Below are positions 50,692-60,979 of a stretch of DNA of 64,000 nt, piece by piece. The stretch comes from Chaetoceros tenuissimus (taxonomy: Eukaryota; Bacillariophyta; Thalassiosirophyceae; Chaetocerotales; Chaetocerotaceae): assembly GCA_021927905.1 (NCBI GenBank), contig BLLK01000020.1:1736001-1800000 (forward strand). The letters run 5' to 3'. The notes below the pieces were generated by a model. The model did no database searches. It was not told the origin of the DNA and saw nothing but the letters and a program-made list of their open reading frames with translations. Position 1 is the first letter of the stretch; each line of letters starts with the position of its first letter. The position numbers and the translations under genes were made by a program.

Positions 50692-51717
50692 TATCAGTTG
50701 TGCTGTTGAAAATCTTTTGTCTCGAAAAGGAAGGAAAGTACAGTGGTTGTAAGGTAATAAGAACAGAGATCAACATTTTATGAGTGAAATAGAGATGGAG
50801 AGATGGAGGCTGTGGATAGGGTTACGGCCACATATCCAGTTTTGAGTGGCACTTTATCCGAAACATATCCGTCCTACTTAAACAGCCTACCCGACGTTCC
50901 CTACATGACCCGACATCTGTCGTGCCTAAATTTAGTACAGCATTGGTACAAACTTGTAAACGCTGTATCTGGTGTTAGAGCATTAGAAATTGTTAACAAG
51001 CTTTACCTAGAGCAGTACGATGATAAAGTTGATCAACAAATGAAATAGTTAATTAACATGAACAAGAAGCTGTTGAATTTACAAAAAGTCAATTCCGTGA
51101 TGTCTGGTAGCTTCTTCCTTGTGAGCGAGTGAGTCCTGACAAGGTCATAGATTGTAGGGATAGGTTGTTAGAGATACCTTAGAGCATAGAGCACTTCTAT
51201 GATGCAAAAATGGTCTTGTAGATGATTACAAAGCTTAATGAGAGTTAAATACACTATTATAAAGCATATATACATTAATATCCATTGGATATATTTTGAT
51301 ATCCGAAATCAGGAAAAAATGTGCCATTTTATCCGCGGATATGTGGCCGTAACCCTAGCTGTGGATGCTGGATGCGTGCTTTTTGCTTCTCTCCAAGTGC
51401 TCGCTGCTCGTCCCTTACTTAGCTAGACAATATTTGTATTATATGGCTACTTTGTTGTCCTTGTTTAGGTTCAGGTGCTCATTACCTATGAAAGAAAAAT
51501 TGCTACTTTATAAAACGTCAGCATGACGCATCTCTAATGTCAATGATTCAAAAAGTGTGGCATGTTTTCCAGTTTGAATGAAAAAGATTTCAGATGCCCT
51601 CTCTACAACACACACACCGGATACATTTTCATTGTAATACGTACCCTCCAAATCACACTCATACTACTATCGCTTCAGGAAGCTGTGATATATCTTAAAT
51701 AGATAAGACTAGATTCC
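50692..51717. other. Intergenic region holding a MITE
   Basis: Divergent spacer between AP-3 beta and the coiled-coil gene. 50817-51357 is an inverted-repeat element (listed separately). An 81-codon frame at 50803-51048 lies mostly inside the element and has no recognised family. The remainder (51366-51717) holds a CGTCAGCATGACG near 51517 and no gene. Confidence 0.6.
50817..51357. mobile_element. Non-autonomous DNA transposon (MITE, hAT-like by TSD), element 1
   Basis: 541-bp element with perfect terminal inverted repeats of 21 bp beginning TAGGGTTACGGCCACATA and ending as the exact complement. Flanked on both sides by the 8-bp direct duplication GCTGTGGA (50809-50816 and 51358-51365). An 8-bp duplication with a TAG-type terminus fits the hAT superfamily. 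No transposase is encoded. Perfect repeats and duplication suggest recent insertion. It lies 118 bp upstream of the AP-3 beta start codon. Confidence 0.88.
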
Positions 51718-54700
51718 ATGAAGCTGAACACGGCAGTGGTATTCTTATTTCTCCTCCCAGCATGTGGAGGAGCATTCCTTAGCAACCCTACAGGTAGCGC
51801 TACATCGACATCAACATCTTCAACAGTCAATGGAGCTTTTCTTCAACAACAGCGTCAAAACTTGAAGCAGTTTGCGCTCCAAGCTGGCTTTGGTAACGTG
51901 GATAACAGCAGCAATAAAAAGAAACGAAAAGGAAAGTCCAAATTGCTAAAGGCACTTGGTGATGATATCATGAATGAGACTACGGTCGTTGAAGAGGTGC
52001 CTGATGTTGCTTCGAGCGAAGATGTCATGGCAAAGGCCATTGAAGCGGAACTGAAGCAAAGATCTATCTTGGCTGCTCGACTCGACTTTGATGCAAAGGC
52101 AAAAGCGTTAGTCAGCAATGGTGTCAGCACCAGTGATGTACAAGAGGAAACTATTGAAGAGCCAACCATGGCTATTACCGAAGACACAATTGATGAGCCA
52201 TCAATTGAGATTCCTGTTGCAGCAGATGAAGCTGTAATGGAAGAAAATGATGCTGAAACTGGTGAAGATCTTTTCAGTCAGGTACTCGTAAAAGAAGAGG
52301 AACTACGAAAAGTCATGATGGAGAGAGACCATGTCTCAAATGATTTGATAGAAGTCAAGGATAAATTGAGTGAATTGGGTGATATTCTTGCGAGAAATAA
52401 TGATGATATTGCAATGTTGAGACAGTGCAACGCTGATCAAGAAGTTCAGATTAAAGAATTGGCTGCTTCACTAGATAGATCCAAAGCAGAGGCAAGTGAG
52501 GAAATCGCACAGATTATGCAGGAATCAAAAGCAAAAGAAATGACCCTAAATGATCAAATTGGTGTTCTTGAAGCAGACTTGAGTGATTTGAAGCAAAAAA
52601 CTGACGAGGAAATTGGTCAACTCAAAAAGGATGTAGAAGGAAAGGCTGCTCTTAAACAGACCTGTGAAGAATTAGCGGGAAAACTTTCAACCTTCCAAAA
52701 AGAAAAGGAAGATGAAATTGCAAAGTTGCAGATTGAAGCGGAAAATAAGCAAGAGATTTTGAAACAAAAGAATGAATATCTCGAAGGAATCCTAGAAGAT
52801 ACCGAGAAGAAGATTGCCAATGTTGAAGAGAGAGCAGCAAAAATAGAGACGGAAGCAAAGGAAAAAGTTCAGAAGCAAATTGAACAGTCGAAAAAGACCG
52901 AAAAGAATATGAAGGCTGTCATGGGAACAACCAAGACGCAAATGAAACAAAAAGTATGGGATATGGAGAATAAGATGAAGAAAGTAGACTTAAAGTATGC
53001 CAAGACCAAGAGGGAGCTTGATAAACAAAAATCAAGTTTTGAAGTACAATTGAAGGCAGTTCAAGAGACGGAACAAGCCAAGGCCGATGCAGCTATGGAG
53101 AAACTTGAATCTACTGAAAAGCAACTCGCTGAAGTAGAAGAGAAAGGGAAGGAGAGAATGAAACGTATTGTATCGGCTTTTGGAAGAAGGTTGACCAGAA
53201 GGGCTATCCGAGCTAAGGCTGAAATGGAAGAATTATCGGATTCATTGGCCGAAGAGTACGCTGTTGAAAAAGAAACCGAGTTAGAAAAATTGAAGGCTCA
53301 AATGCTTGAAGAATTCAAACTTGAGAAAGAGGCTGAATTAGAAAAGTTGCGTGCTGAATTAACAAAGGTGGAAGATGAACAAAATGAGAAAGAAGATGTA
53401 AGTAAAGATTTACCTTCTAGCCCTGGTTTTTTTCATTGAAACCCTAATTTATCTCGATAACTTTACAGAAGACTCCTTCATCAGGAATCATGTCATTATT
53501 TAAGAGCTTTGATAAAAAGAAGAAGAAAAAGGGAATCGATGATATTTCCAAGCTTGTTGCTGAAGCTGAAGAAATCGCAGCCGAAGTTGAAAAAATAACT
53601 ACAACAAGCGCGAAACCTGACGATTCACCTTTGCCACCATCTATGTTTTTTGCTACACTTGGGCCACCAAAACTTACAAAAACTGTAACTGCTGAAAAGA
53701 TTCAAGAAAAGGTAGCATACATTAAAAGGATTAAGGCTGAAGTTGCTGCCGAGGAAGAAGCAGCCCGTATTGCTGCTGTAGAGAATGAGGCAAAGGCTGC
53801 GAAGCTCAAGGCACAGGAAGAAGAGAAAGCTCGCATTGCAGCAGAGGAGGAAGCAAAGGCTGCGAAGCTCAAGGCAGAAGAAGAAGAGAAAGCGCGTATT
53901 GCCGCTGAAGAGGAAGCAAAGGCTGCGAAGCTCAAGGCAGAAGAAGAGGAGAAGGCTCGTATTGCTGCTGAAAAGGCTGCAGAAGAAGAACGACTTCGTA
54001 TCGAGGCAGAACAAGAAGCCGCAAGAATCAAGGCAGAAGAAGAGGAGAAGGCTCGTATTGCTGCAGAGGAGGAAGCAGCAAGAATCAAGGCTGAAGAAGA
54101 GGAGAAGGCTCGTAGTGCCGCTGAGGAGGAAGCAGCTAGAGTCAAGGCGGAAGAAGAAGAGAAGGCTCGCATTGCCGCTGAGGAGGAAGCAGCTAGAGTA
54201 AAGGCAGAAGAAGAGGAGAAGGCTCGCATTGCTGCAGAGGAGGAAGCTGCAAGAATTAATGCAGAGGAAGAGGAGAAAGCTCGTATTGCTGCAGAGGAAG
54301 AAGCAGCTAGAATCAAGACAGAGGAGGAGGAAGCAGCTAGAATCAAGGCAGAGGAAGAAGAAAAAGCTCGTATTGCTGCAGAGGAGGAAGCAGCAAGAAT
54401 TAATGCAGAGGAAGAAGAGAAGGCTCGTATTGCTGCAGAGGAAGAAGTAGCAAGAATCAAAGCAGAAGAAGAAGCTAGAATCAAGGCGGAGGAAGAAGAG
54501 AAGGCTCGGATTGCTGCAGAGGAGGAAGCAGCTAAGTTTGTCAATGATTCTGCACCTCTTATGCCTGGCATGCCAGTTGCTGCAGAACCAGTTGCTGCGA
54601 TGGACAACTTACAAGCACAAGCAACTGTACCTACTGCAGAAGCACCAGTCGAAGACGTTCCAGCTGTGGAAGAAATACCTGAAGAACCAAAACCTGCATC

Positions 54701-55985
54701 TGAAGCTATTGATCTAGAGGCAATGGAGCAGCAATTTGAAGCTATCCAAGATGTACCAGCAGTTTCGTCTCAAGCAACGGTATCTGAACAAGTTCCATCT
54801 GTAGATACCCCTTTACCTGCGGTATCTGATCCAGCACCAGTTGAGGCTTCAGTACCTAGTACAGAGCAAGTTTCATCAAAGGGAGCAACACTTCCACCAG
54901 AGGCTCCAGTACCTAGTACAGAGCAAGTTTCATCAGTAGAAGCAACAATTCCACCAGAGGCTACAGTACCTTCTACGGATCAAGTGGCAGCAGTAGAAGC
55001 TACAGTTCCAGTAGAGGCTGCTGTGCCTGAAGTTGCTCCGCAACCACAAGAAGAAGAACCACCAAAGCCACTGTTTGTATCAGGTCAGATTGTTGCCCAA
55101 CGTAAGCAGGTCAGATATGCAGCATCTCCATTCGAGATTGAGGAGCGCCACTACTTCCAAGCTCAAGATGAGTTTAATCTTTCACCTCTTGGACAGCGTG
55201 ATATAATTCTCCGCTCACCATCTGGTGGAGTATTTGCACTTGAAGGACTTGGCGAAGACGAGGCAAAATGGTCATCTACTTATCTTCTTGCACTTTACTG
55301 TGCAGCTCATCCTCAACTTGTACAAGGATTTGGAATGCAATTCAAGAGTCGTACTTCTATATCGCCAATCACCGCTGTAATTGCAGCAGGAATGGCTAGT
55401 CAAAGCAATGCCAGTAACAATGCTCCAATACCTGCTGGTCTTACCAAGATTCTAATCACTGATGATGACGAAACTATGCTTCAAAGATCCATTGGTAACT
55501 TGGGCAAAGCGGGACTTCCACCTACTTGCATTGAATTGGGTCTACTAGACTACAACAAACAAGTTCCAAGAGCAATGGCTAGTAAATTTGCATTTATTTT
55601 GGGATGTGACTGTGCAGAAGGACAAGTAGACTCTCTTGCACGTTTTGTATCTTCTTCCCTCAAAAAGACAGGGGGAGCTGGTAAATTTGTATATGTCGCA
55701 CAACAAGGTGATTCCACCATGGGATACATGCAGGAAAGACTTGCAACTTCCTTCCGTTTCCAAGCTCGTTTCGAGAATGTTAGCCTTGTGGAACGTAAAT
55801 TGACACCAATTATGCAGGATACCATCGAGGCAATCCGTAGTCATAGAGAAAGAGAAGGATCTTTTGTAGAAGGAGAGGAACCAATGGAACAGGGATACAC
55901 CATCATGTTGGGACGTCATAATCCTAATCAAAATGTTGGGTTCAATGGGGATATTGCGTTCAGTGATATAAATAAAAGATACTAG
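51718..55985 (+). CDS. Plastid-targeted coiled-coil protein with Ala/Glu/Lys repeats and C-terminal methyltransferase-like domain
   Basis: Two exons, 51718-53397 and 53469-55985 (GTAAGT...TACAG, phase 0); 1398 residues. Signal peptide MKLNTAVVFLFLLPACGGA followed by FLSNP, the diatom plastid bipartite motif. Residues about 190-570 are long coiled coil. Exon 2 begins with a Lys run, then about 250 residues of tandem AEEEEKARIAAEEEAARIK units, then a Pro/Val/Ala-rich linker. The last 300 residues look globular: DIILRSPSGGVFALEGLGED, WSSTYLLALYCAAHPQLV, ILITDDDETMLQRSIGNLGK, FILGCDCAEGQVDSLARFV and GGAGKFVYVAQQGD. This order resembles METTL-type (family 16) methyltransferases, but the Gly-rich motif I is not evident, so it may be inactive. 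Confidence 0.8.
53800..54540 (+). repeat. Coding tandem repeat, AEEEEKARIAAEEEAARIK units
   Basis: About 14 imperfect units, mostly 57 nt, with sub-units lost in places, inside exon 2 of the coiled-coil gene. Codon differences between units are modest, so the array is probably still changing in length. It also leaves long Ala/Ser-rich antisense open frames that are not genes. Confidence 0.85.
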
Positions 55986-56170
55986 GGAATTGAATCAAAG
56001 ATACAGTTGACAAATTCATTACACACATAGAAATTATAGCCTAAATTAACGTAAAAAAGCAAAGCATAGAGACATTCCGTTCTTCGTCAAGATATTCTAA
56101 TTTATAAAGAAAATTCTATATTCTTTCTAATGCACTACTCTCTTACTTCATTATCAAATTATTTCAATTC

Positions 56171-56911
56171 TTAACCAGAAAAAGACATTTGATCAGTGTT
56201 ACGCTGGCATTCCTGCAAAGTCTGATACAAGAAAGAGCAGCTGTTCTGATCTCCCTGATTAACCTTTAGACACTCGAAAAACATTTGCTTATCCTGTGCA
56301 CATGCTCCCTGAAGTTGCTCTTGTCCCTGAGTAGCCTGTACTTGTTCAACTTGTTGTACCTGTTGTTGCTGATCAGCAGAGTCTCCTCCTCCAGTAAGAG
56401 CATTAGCAGCAGCTCCTACTGCACGATGTGCGATTGCAGATCCAGTTCCAAAAGCCATTCCCTGTGCAATGGTAGATCCGATTCCGGAGAGCATACCACC
56501 TGAAGATTGCTGTGGCACAGCTGGTGGAGGTGCTTGTTGAGTTGGTGCTGGTGCCTTAGTAGTGGTAGAAGCTGGACGACGGGTTGTAGATGCAGGACGG
56601 CTAAACATGCTGGAACGGGAAGAAGATGATGCTGGGCGTGATGCCCCTGCGCGGCGTGAACGCTGTTGTTATCAAAAAAGAGTTATGTTAGTGCTTGTTT
56701 ATGAAAAGGAAATAAGTAATTGAAAAGTTCCAATTTATAACGCAAAGATAGAAACATTTCAAGATTGAATTGGCGAAGGAACAATTGGGAGATTCAAATG
56801 AGTGTTCCATCGGATCACTTGGAAATTGACTTTATTTTCCGAGTCAGTGTCATTTCATCTCTCAGTCCATTTCCCCTTTGAGGCATACATCTCAATTTCA
56901 CTTACTGGCAT
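56171..56911 (-). CDS. CHCHD2/CHCHD10-like twin CX9C mitochondrial protein
   Basis: Model: a 6-nt first exon ATGCCA (56911-56906) with a GTAAGT donor, a 243-nt intron, then 56662-56171; 165 residues. The join gives MPRSRRAGASRPASSSRSSM, close to the known MPRG.RSR.S start of CHCHD2, which supports the micro-exon. The middle has a hydrophobic Gly/Ala segment (GMLSGIGSTIAQGMAFGTGS, then AIAHRAVGAAANAL), typical for the family. The C terminus has twin CX9C: CAQDKQMFFEC and CSFLYQTLQEC, oxidised on import by Mia40. Family members act in the intermembrane space with MICOS and respiration. A Gln-rich linker precedes the CHCH domain. Confidence 0.85.
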
Positions 56912-57516
56912 ATTGATTTATTAGATAAAAAAGTGAAACTTGTGCTTGATAGCAAGTTGTAAATGTGTTGAATGGAAGAGGTTTCTACTTGCTTGAGCTG
57001 TGGATAGCCCATTCGGTACAACGCGGAGATTTTTTTTTAGAAACGGGGAATCCGCGCGACGGGGCAAAGGGGAAGAAAAAAGGCATGATTTTCATTGATT
57101 TTCGGTGAAAATCCCTAGGAAAATCGAATATTTAGGCTGATTTTCGCTGATTTTGGCCCCTCAAATTTTTTTCTGAAAAACGGGGATCCCCCGTTGCGCG
57201 TTGTACCGAATGGGCTAGCTGTGGACCGCAGTAGAGTGCTCTTCATTCATTGATGTTCATCGCTCATCGCACCTCTGGCAGAAAAGAAGAGGAAAGAATA
57301 GAAAAGAAGTAGAAAAGTAGAAGAAAAGAAGAAGAATTTTCTTCTACTTTTTTAGTCAGAGACATGATTTCAAACTTTTAAAAAAGTTGCCACCGACTAG
57401 GGCGGAAGAAATTGAGAATCGAATCATCATCTACGAAAGTAGCAAAAATGAAACAGTACCAATGCATCTACTCTTTGAATCAAGCAATTGCTAAAGTAAA
57501 GAAATAGTTTCCAGTC
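56912..57516. other. Divergent intergenic region with a second MITE
   Basis: Between the CHCHD2-like gene and the SAP/Myb gene. 57005-57217 is an inverted-repeat element (listed separately). A purine-rich GAAAAGAAGAAGAAAAG tract occupies about 57285-57335. No gene. Confidence 0.6.
57005..57217. mobile_element. Miniature inverted-repeat element (MITE, hAT-like by TSD), element 2
   Basis: 213-bp element with perfect 21-bp terminal inverted repeats beginning TAGCCCATTCGGTACAAC. Flanked by the 8-bp duplication GCTGTGGA (56997-57004 and 57218-57225), the same octamer as element 1. Inside, GATTTTC and its complement GAAAATC recur several times, like sub-terminal transposase sites. GC-rich patches (CGGGGAATCC, GGGGATCCCC) flank an AT-rich core. 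No coding capacity. Perfect repeats suggest recent insertion. Confidence 0.88.
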
Positions 57517-60500
57517 ATGGACAATAATACAGAGCTAGATAGTATAGATGATAGAATCCCTCGTCCATCATGGGATAGCCTCGAGGCTACAAGAGATACT
57601 GATAGCGCTTCAACCGCTTCATCTTCAAATTTCAATCTCCCTGATTTGACACCCAAACAATTGAACACAATGACCAGTGAACAAATCCAAAAATACTATA
57701 GAGCACAAGCAGCGATCAATTCTATTAGATCAAATGCATCCTTCAGACGTAAATATCTTTTTACACAGGAAGAAAGACAGGAACTTGAAATGATCAAGAT
57801 AGAATGGATGCCACTACCAATCCCAAAACCAATCTACGAATTCCTTGAAGAATTCAACCTTCTAGAAGATCCGCTTGTGAGAGAACTCTTTAAATTCAAG
57901 GAATACATTGTTGCCATAACAGAAAATCTGCGAAATAGAGGTACAATCGGATGTCCCGCTATCCTCATCGGAGACACATTAGAAGAATGCATCACAACTA
58001 TCTTAGGCATCGGTACCTATCACCCTGCTACCATCAAAGCATTTCAAGATCTACTTACTTATATTCGTCTTGGCCAATGGAAAAATGCGTTCAAGATACT
58101 TGCTGTGAAGAAAATCAACATGATACTTCTTGATGTTTTCCATTTTGTGATACTGCCAAAGGACGTTGATGAACTCGAGTCGCTATCAAGCCACCCAATT
58201 GTAGCTCGGTTTCGTGCAAATATTGAACTCGAAAATAAATTCTACTATGATACAGTCATTGAACCTGTAATGATACCTCTAATCAAGAAAATTTTACGGA
58301 GATTAGCCTATAGCAATGAAAGCATTGATTGCAGTCAGGAAGAGAAAGTGCTTGTCATGGATTTCCGTTCTAGAGGTTTTAGTAGTCTGTTTCCTGGAGG
58401 AATTTATATACTACAAAAATATCAATCTCTCTTTGGGTTCAATAATGACCAGGTTGTAATTACAAACCACCCTTCTTCCCAACGAAAGAGAAGAAATGGT
58501 CTATCTTCAGTAAATGAATTTCTTGTTGCAGCAACAGCTCTGAGTAAAGCATCTAATATCTTTGAAGGTTGTTCCAACGGAAAGATGCTTCGTGATTTTG
58601 ATAAGCTTCAGAATTTGCCAAAGATAGCAGGATTTGATGGGATTTCAGAAACGGCTGCAATATTACTTACTCCTCCAGGAGGAAAAATGAAATCAGTACG
58701 CCTAAGAACATTTATCCAGATGTTTCAATGTCTATACCGAGGTTTTGAAATGCTATTTGTATGATAAGCCATTCAGAGGTCATAAATTGTCGTTTCATGC
58801 TTCAGCAGAGCCGAAAGAACCAAAAGTGAACTACATTGCTCCTGAAAGTGAAGGTTCAACGCAAAAGAGATTCTCAGAATTTGCAAAATTGTTCCCAGGA
58901 CTAGAAGTTAGTTTAATCTATACTTCCGTTCTGAAAGGTATATGCTATGGCAAACAATTTAGAGGTTTTCAATTCAAAACACCCGAAAAAGATGTTGGCC
59001 TCAACAAAGAGTATCTCCAATCCGTTACTATCAACGATCTCCATGTCGAAGACGGTACTTTAGAGTCCATCTTTTCTCGTCCTATTGATATATTCGGGAG
59101 AAATGATCTTGTCTGTATTGGTACTGCTCTCAAAATCAAAGGACTTAACAGAGCTACAAGAGGAGAACTGGTTGCTATTCTCACCAAATGGAAACTTGCT
59201 CAAGAAACAGTCGCTATCTGTGACACTCACAATATCAAGGGCGTCTCAATGTCAAAGAAACCCGAAAAAGATGTTGGCTTCAACAAAGAGTATCTCCAAT
59301 CCGTTACTATCAACGATCTCCATGTCAAAGACGGTACTTTGATGAACATCTTTTCTCGTCCTATTGATATATTCGGGAGGAACGATCTTGTCTGTATCGG
59401 TACTACTCTCAAAATCAAAGGACTTAACAGAGCTACAATAGGAGAACTAGTTGCTATTCTCACCAAATGGAAACTTGCTCAAGAAACAGTCGCTATCTGT
59501 GACACTCACAATATCAAGGGCGTCTCAATGTCAAAGAAGGTTGAAATGATTACTGTTCTCACTGAATGGAAACTTGCTCAAGAAACAATAACACAGGGAT
59601 TCAGCAAAGAGTATCTCCAATCCGTTACTATCAACGATCTCCATGTCGAAGACGGTACTTTGATGAACATCTTTTCTCGTCCCATTGATATATTCGGGAG
59701 GAACGATCTTGTCTGTATCGGTACTACTCTCAAAATCAAAGGACGCCTCCAGAGAAGTTCAAGTAAAGACATTATTGCTATTCTCACCAAATGGAAACTT
59801 GCCCAAGAAGCAGTTACTAGTTGTACCACTATCAATATCAAGGGTGTCACGAACTTCAAACAAGTGATTATTACTCTCACTGAATGGAAACTTGCTCAAG
59901 AATTGTCTGTTGTTGGAAAGAATAAGAAATCATCTAAATATACACCAACAACAGGATCTGCCAAGAGCGGACGATGGACCTATGAGGAAAAGCAAAAGTT
60001 TTTAAATGGTGTATTATCTCATGGAAAAGGGAAATGGAGTAGCATTGCCAAAGATATTCCCAGCAGGTATGTCATAATGCAGTGTTTATACCATGTATTT
60101 GTTTTAGTTTCTCATTTCTTTTTTATAGAACGGCACAGCAGGTCAAGTCTCATGCAGAATCTCTATTCAAGAGATTCGATGGAAAAGACCTGAAAAAGTT
60201 TGTCAAGGAGGAATTGAAAGCTTTGATGATGACTTCCATTGTGGATCCAAAGGATGATACTGAACTTGGAAAGAAGAGAGGTATCTCTTCCACGGCGGAA
60301 GAACAGTCTGGTAGTGCTAAAAAGAGGAAGAAGAAAAAGAAACCATCCAGCAACAGCGAAGCAAATTTCTCATCAGTAACTTTCAACGATCTCCACATTG
60401 AAGACGGTACTTTGAAGTACATTTCTTCTCGTCCTATTTATGCATTCAAGGTAGATGAGTTGAAGGCTATTTGTAAAGCTCTCAAAATCAAGGGTTACTC

Positions 60501-60564
60501 GACCAAAAAATGGGTTGAATTGATTGATATTCTCATTGAATGGAAACAGCGTAGAATGGACTAA
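57517..60564 (+). CDS. SAP-like repeat and SHAQKYF-type Myb protein, with an apparent frameshift
   Basis: Frame 1 runs 57517-58764. The continuing frame is open from 58706 but has no ATG until deep inside, and it shows internal homology across the break (VYTEVLK..YDKPFRG against IYTSVLKG.CYGKQFRG). So both belong to one gene with a one-base frame change near 58735, real or a sequence error. A 62-nt intron (60067-60128) rebuilds IPSRTAQQVKSHAE. The N-terminal 400 residues are unknown. Then come three near-identical units and a diverged fourth of the form SVTINDLHVEDGT..IFSRPI..F...DL..I...LKIKG......ELV.ILTKWK, resembling SAP DNA-binding helices. Before the fourth is a Myb domain, GRWTYEEKQKFLNGVLSHGK, of SHAQKYF type (VKSHAESLF). 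Probably a DNA-binding nuclear protein. Confidence 0.72.
58981..59800 (+). repeat. Recent tandem duplication of SAP-like coding units
   Basis: Unit 1 from 58981 and unit 2 from 59260 (period 279 bp) are about 97% alike. A third, truncated unit starts near 59600 (offset about 321 bp) and diverges in its second half. A sub-motif encoding T-x-WKLAQE occurs five or more times. A diverged unit is at 60379-60560. Confidence 0.9.
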
Positions 60565-60979
60565 ACTGTGAGAATAATTCATTTTTGTTTTTGTAGTTAG
60601 TAGTTGTTATCATTATCTTAACTTTCTCAATCTATTAAAGATGAGAGGTGTACGGGACTCGTAGGCCGGTCCTTCCAGTCAACGCTCCATCGGCCCACGC
60701 TCCTTCTTTTCGCGATGTACCATATAAGTACGTACATATAAGTCCCAACCAGAGGGGGACATTTTTCCATAGCCATGGTAAAGTCATTGTATTTTGGCTA
60801 GAAAAAAGGAGGTATTCGTTACAAAAATGGACACAACAAACATCATCACTTGCAGTACCTTACCACACTATCACCTAGTTATTAGATGATCTAGAGTAGA
60901 ACTTCATCGCAATCATCAAAGCACTCTTGATCTTACATTGACGTACTGGCGTGAAGAAGCTACCAAAACGTTTTCCAAG
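60565..60979. other. Intergenic, no gene seen
   Basis: Between the SAP/Myb and GT60 genes. Contains a GTACGTACATATAAGT stretch near 60729. The frame of the GT60 gene is open upstream to 60938 but without ATG. Nothing else recognised. Confidence 0.5.

Noticed and set aside
50803-51048. 81-codon frame as a host gene
   Set aside because: It lies almost wholly inside the inverted-repeat element and begins in its target duplication.
53702-54607. Long minus-strand open frame rich in Ala and Ser
   Set aside because: It is the antisense shadow of the AEEEEKARIAAEEEAARIK repeat; composition comes wholly from the repeat.
58762-58764. TGA of the SAP/Myb gene as a second selenocysteine codon
   Set aside because: It is followed at once by TAA in the same frame, and the protein continues in another frame.
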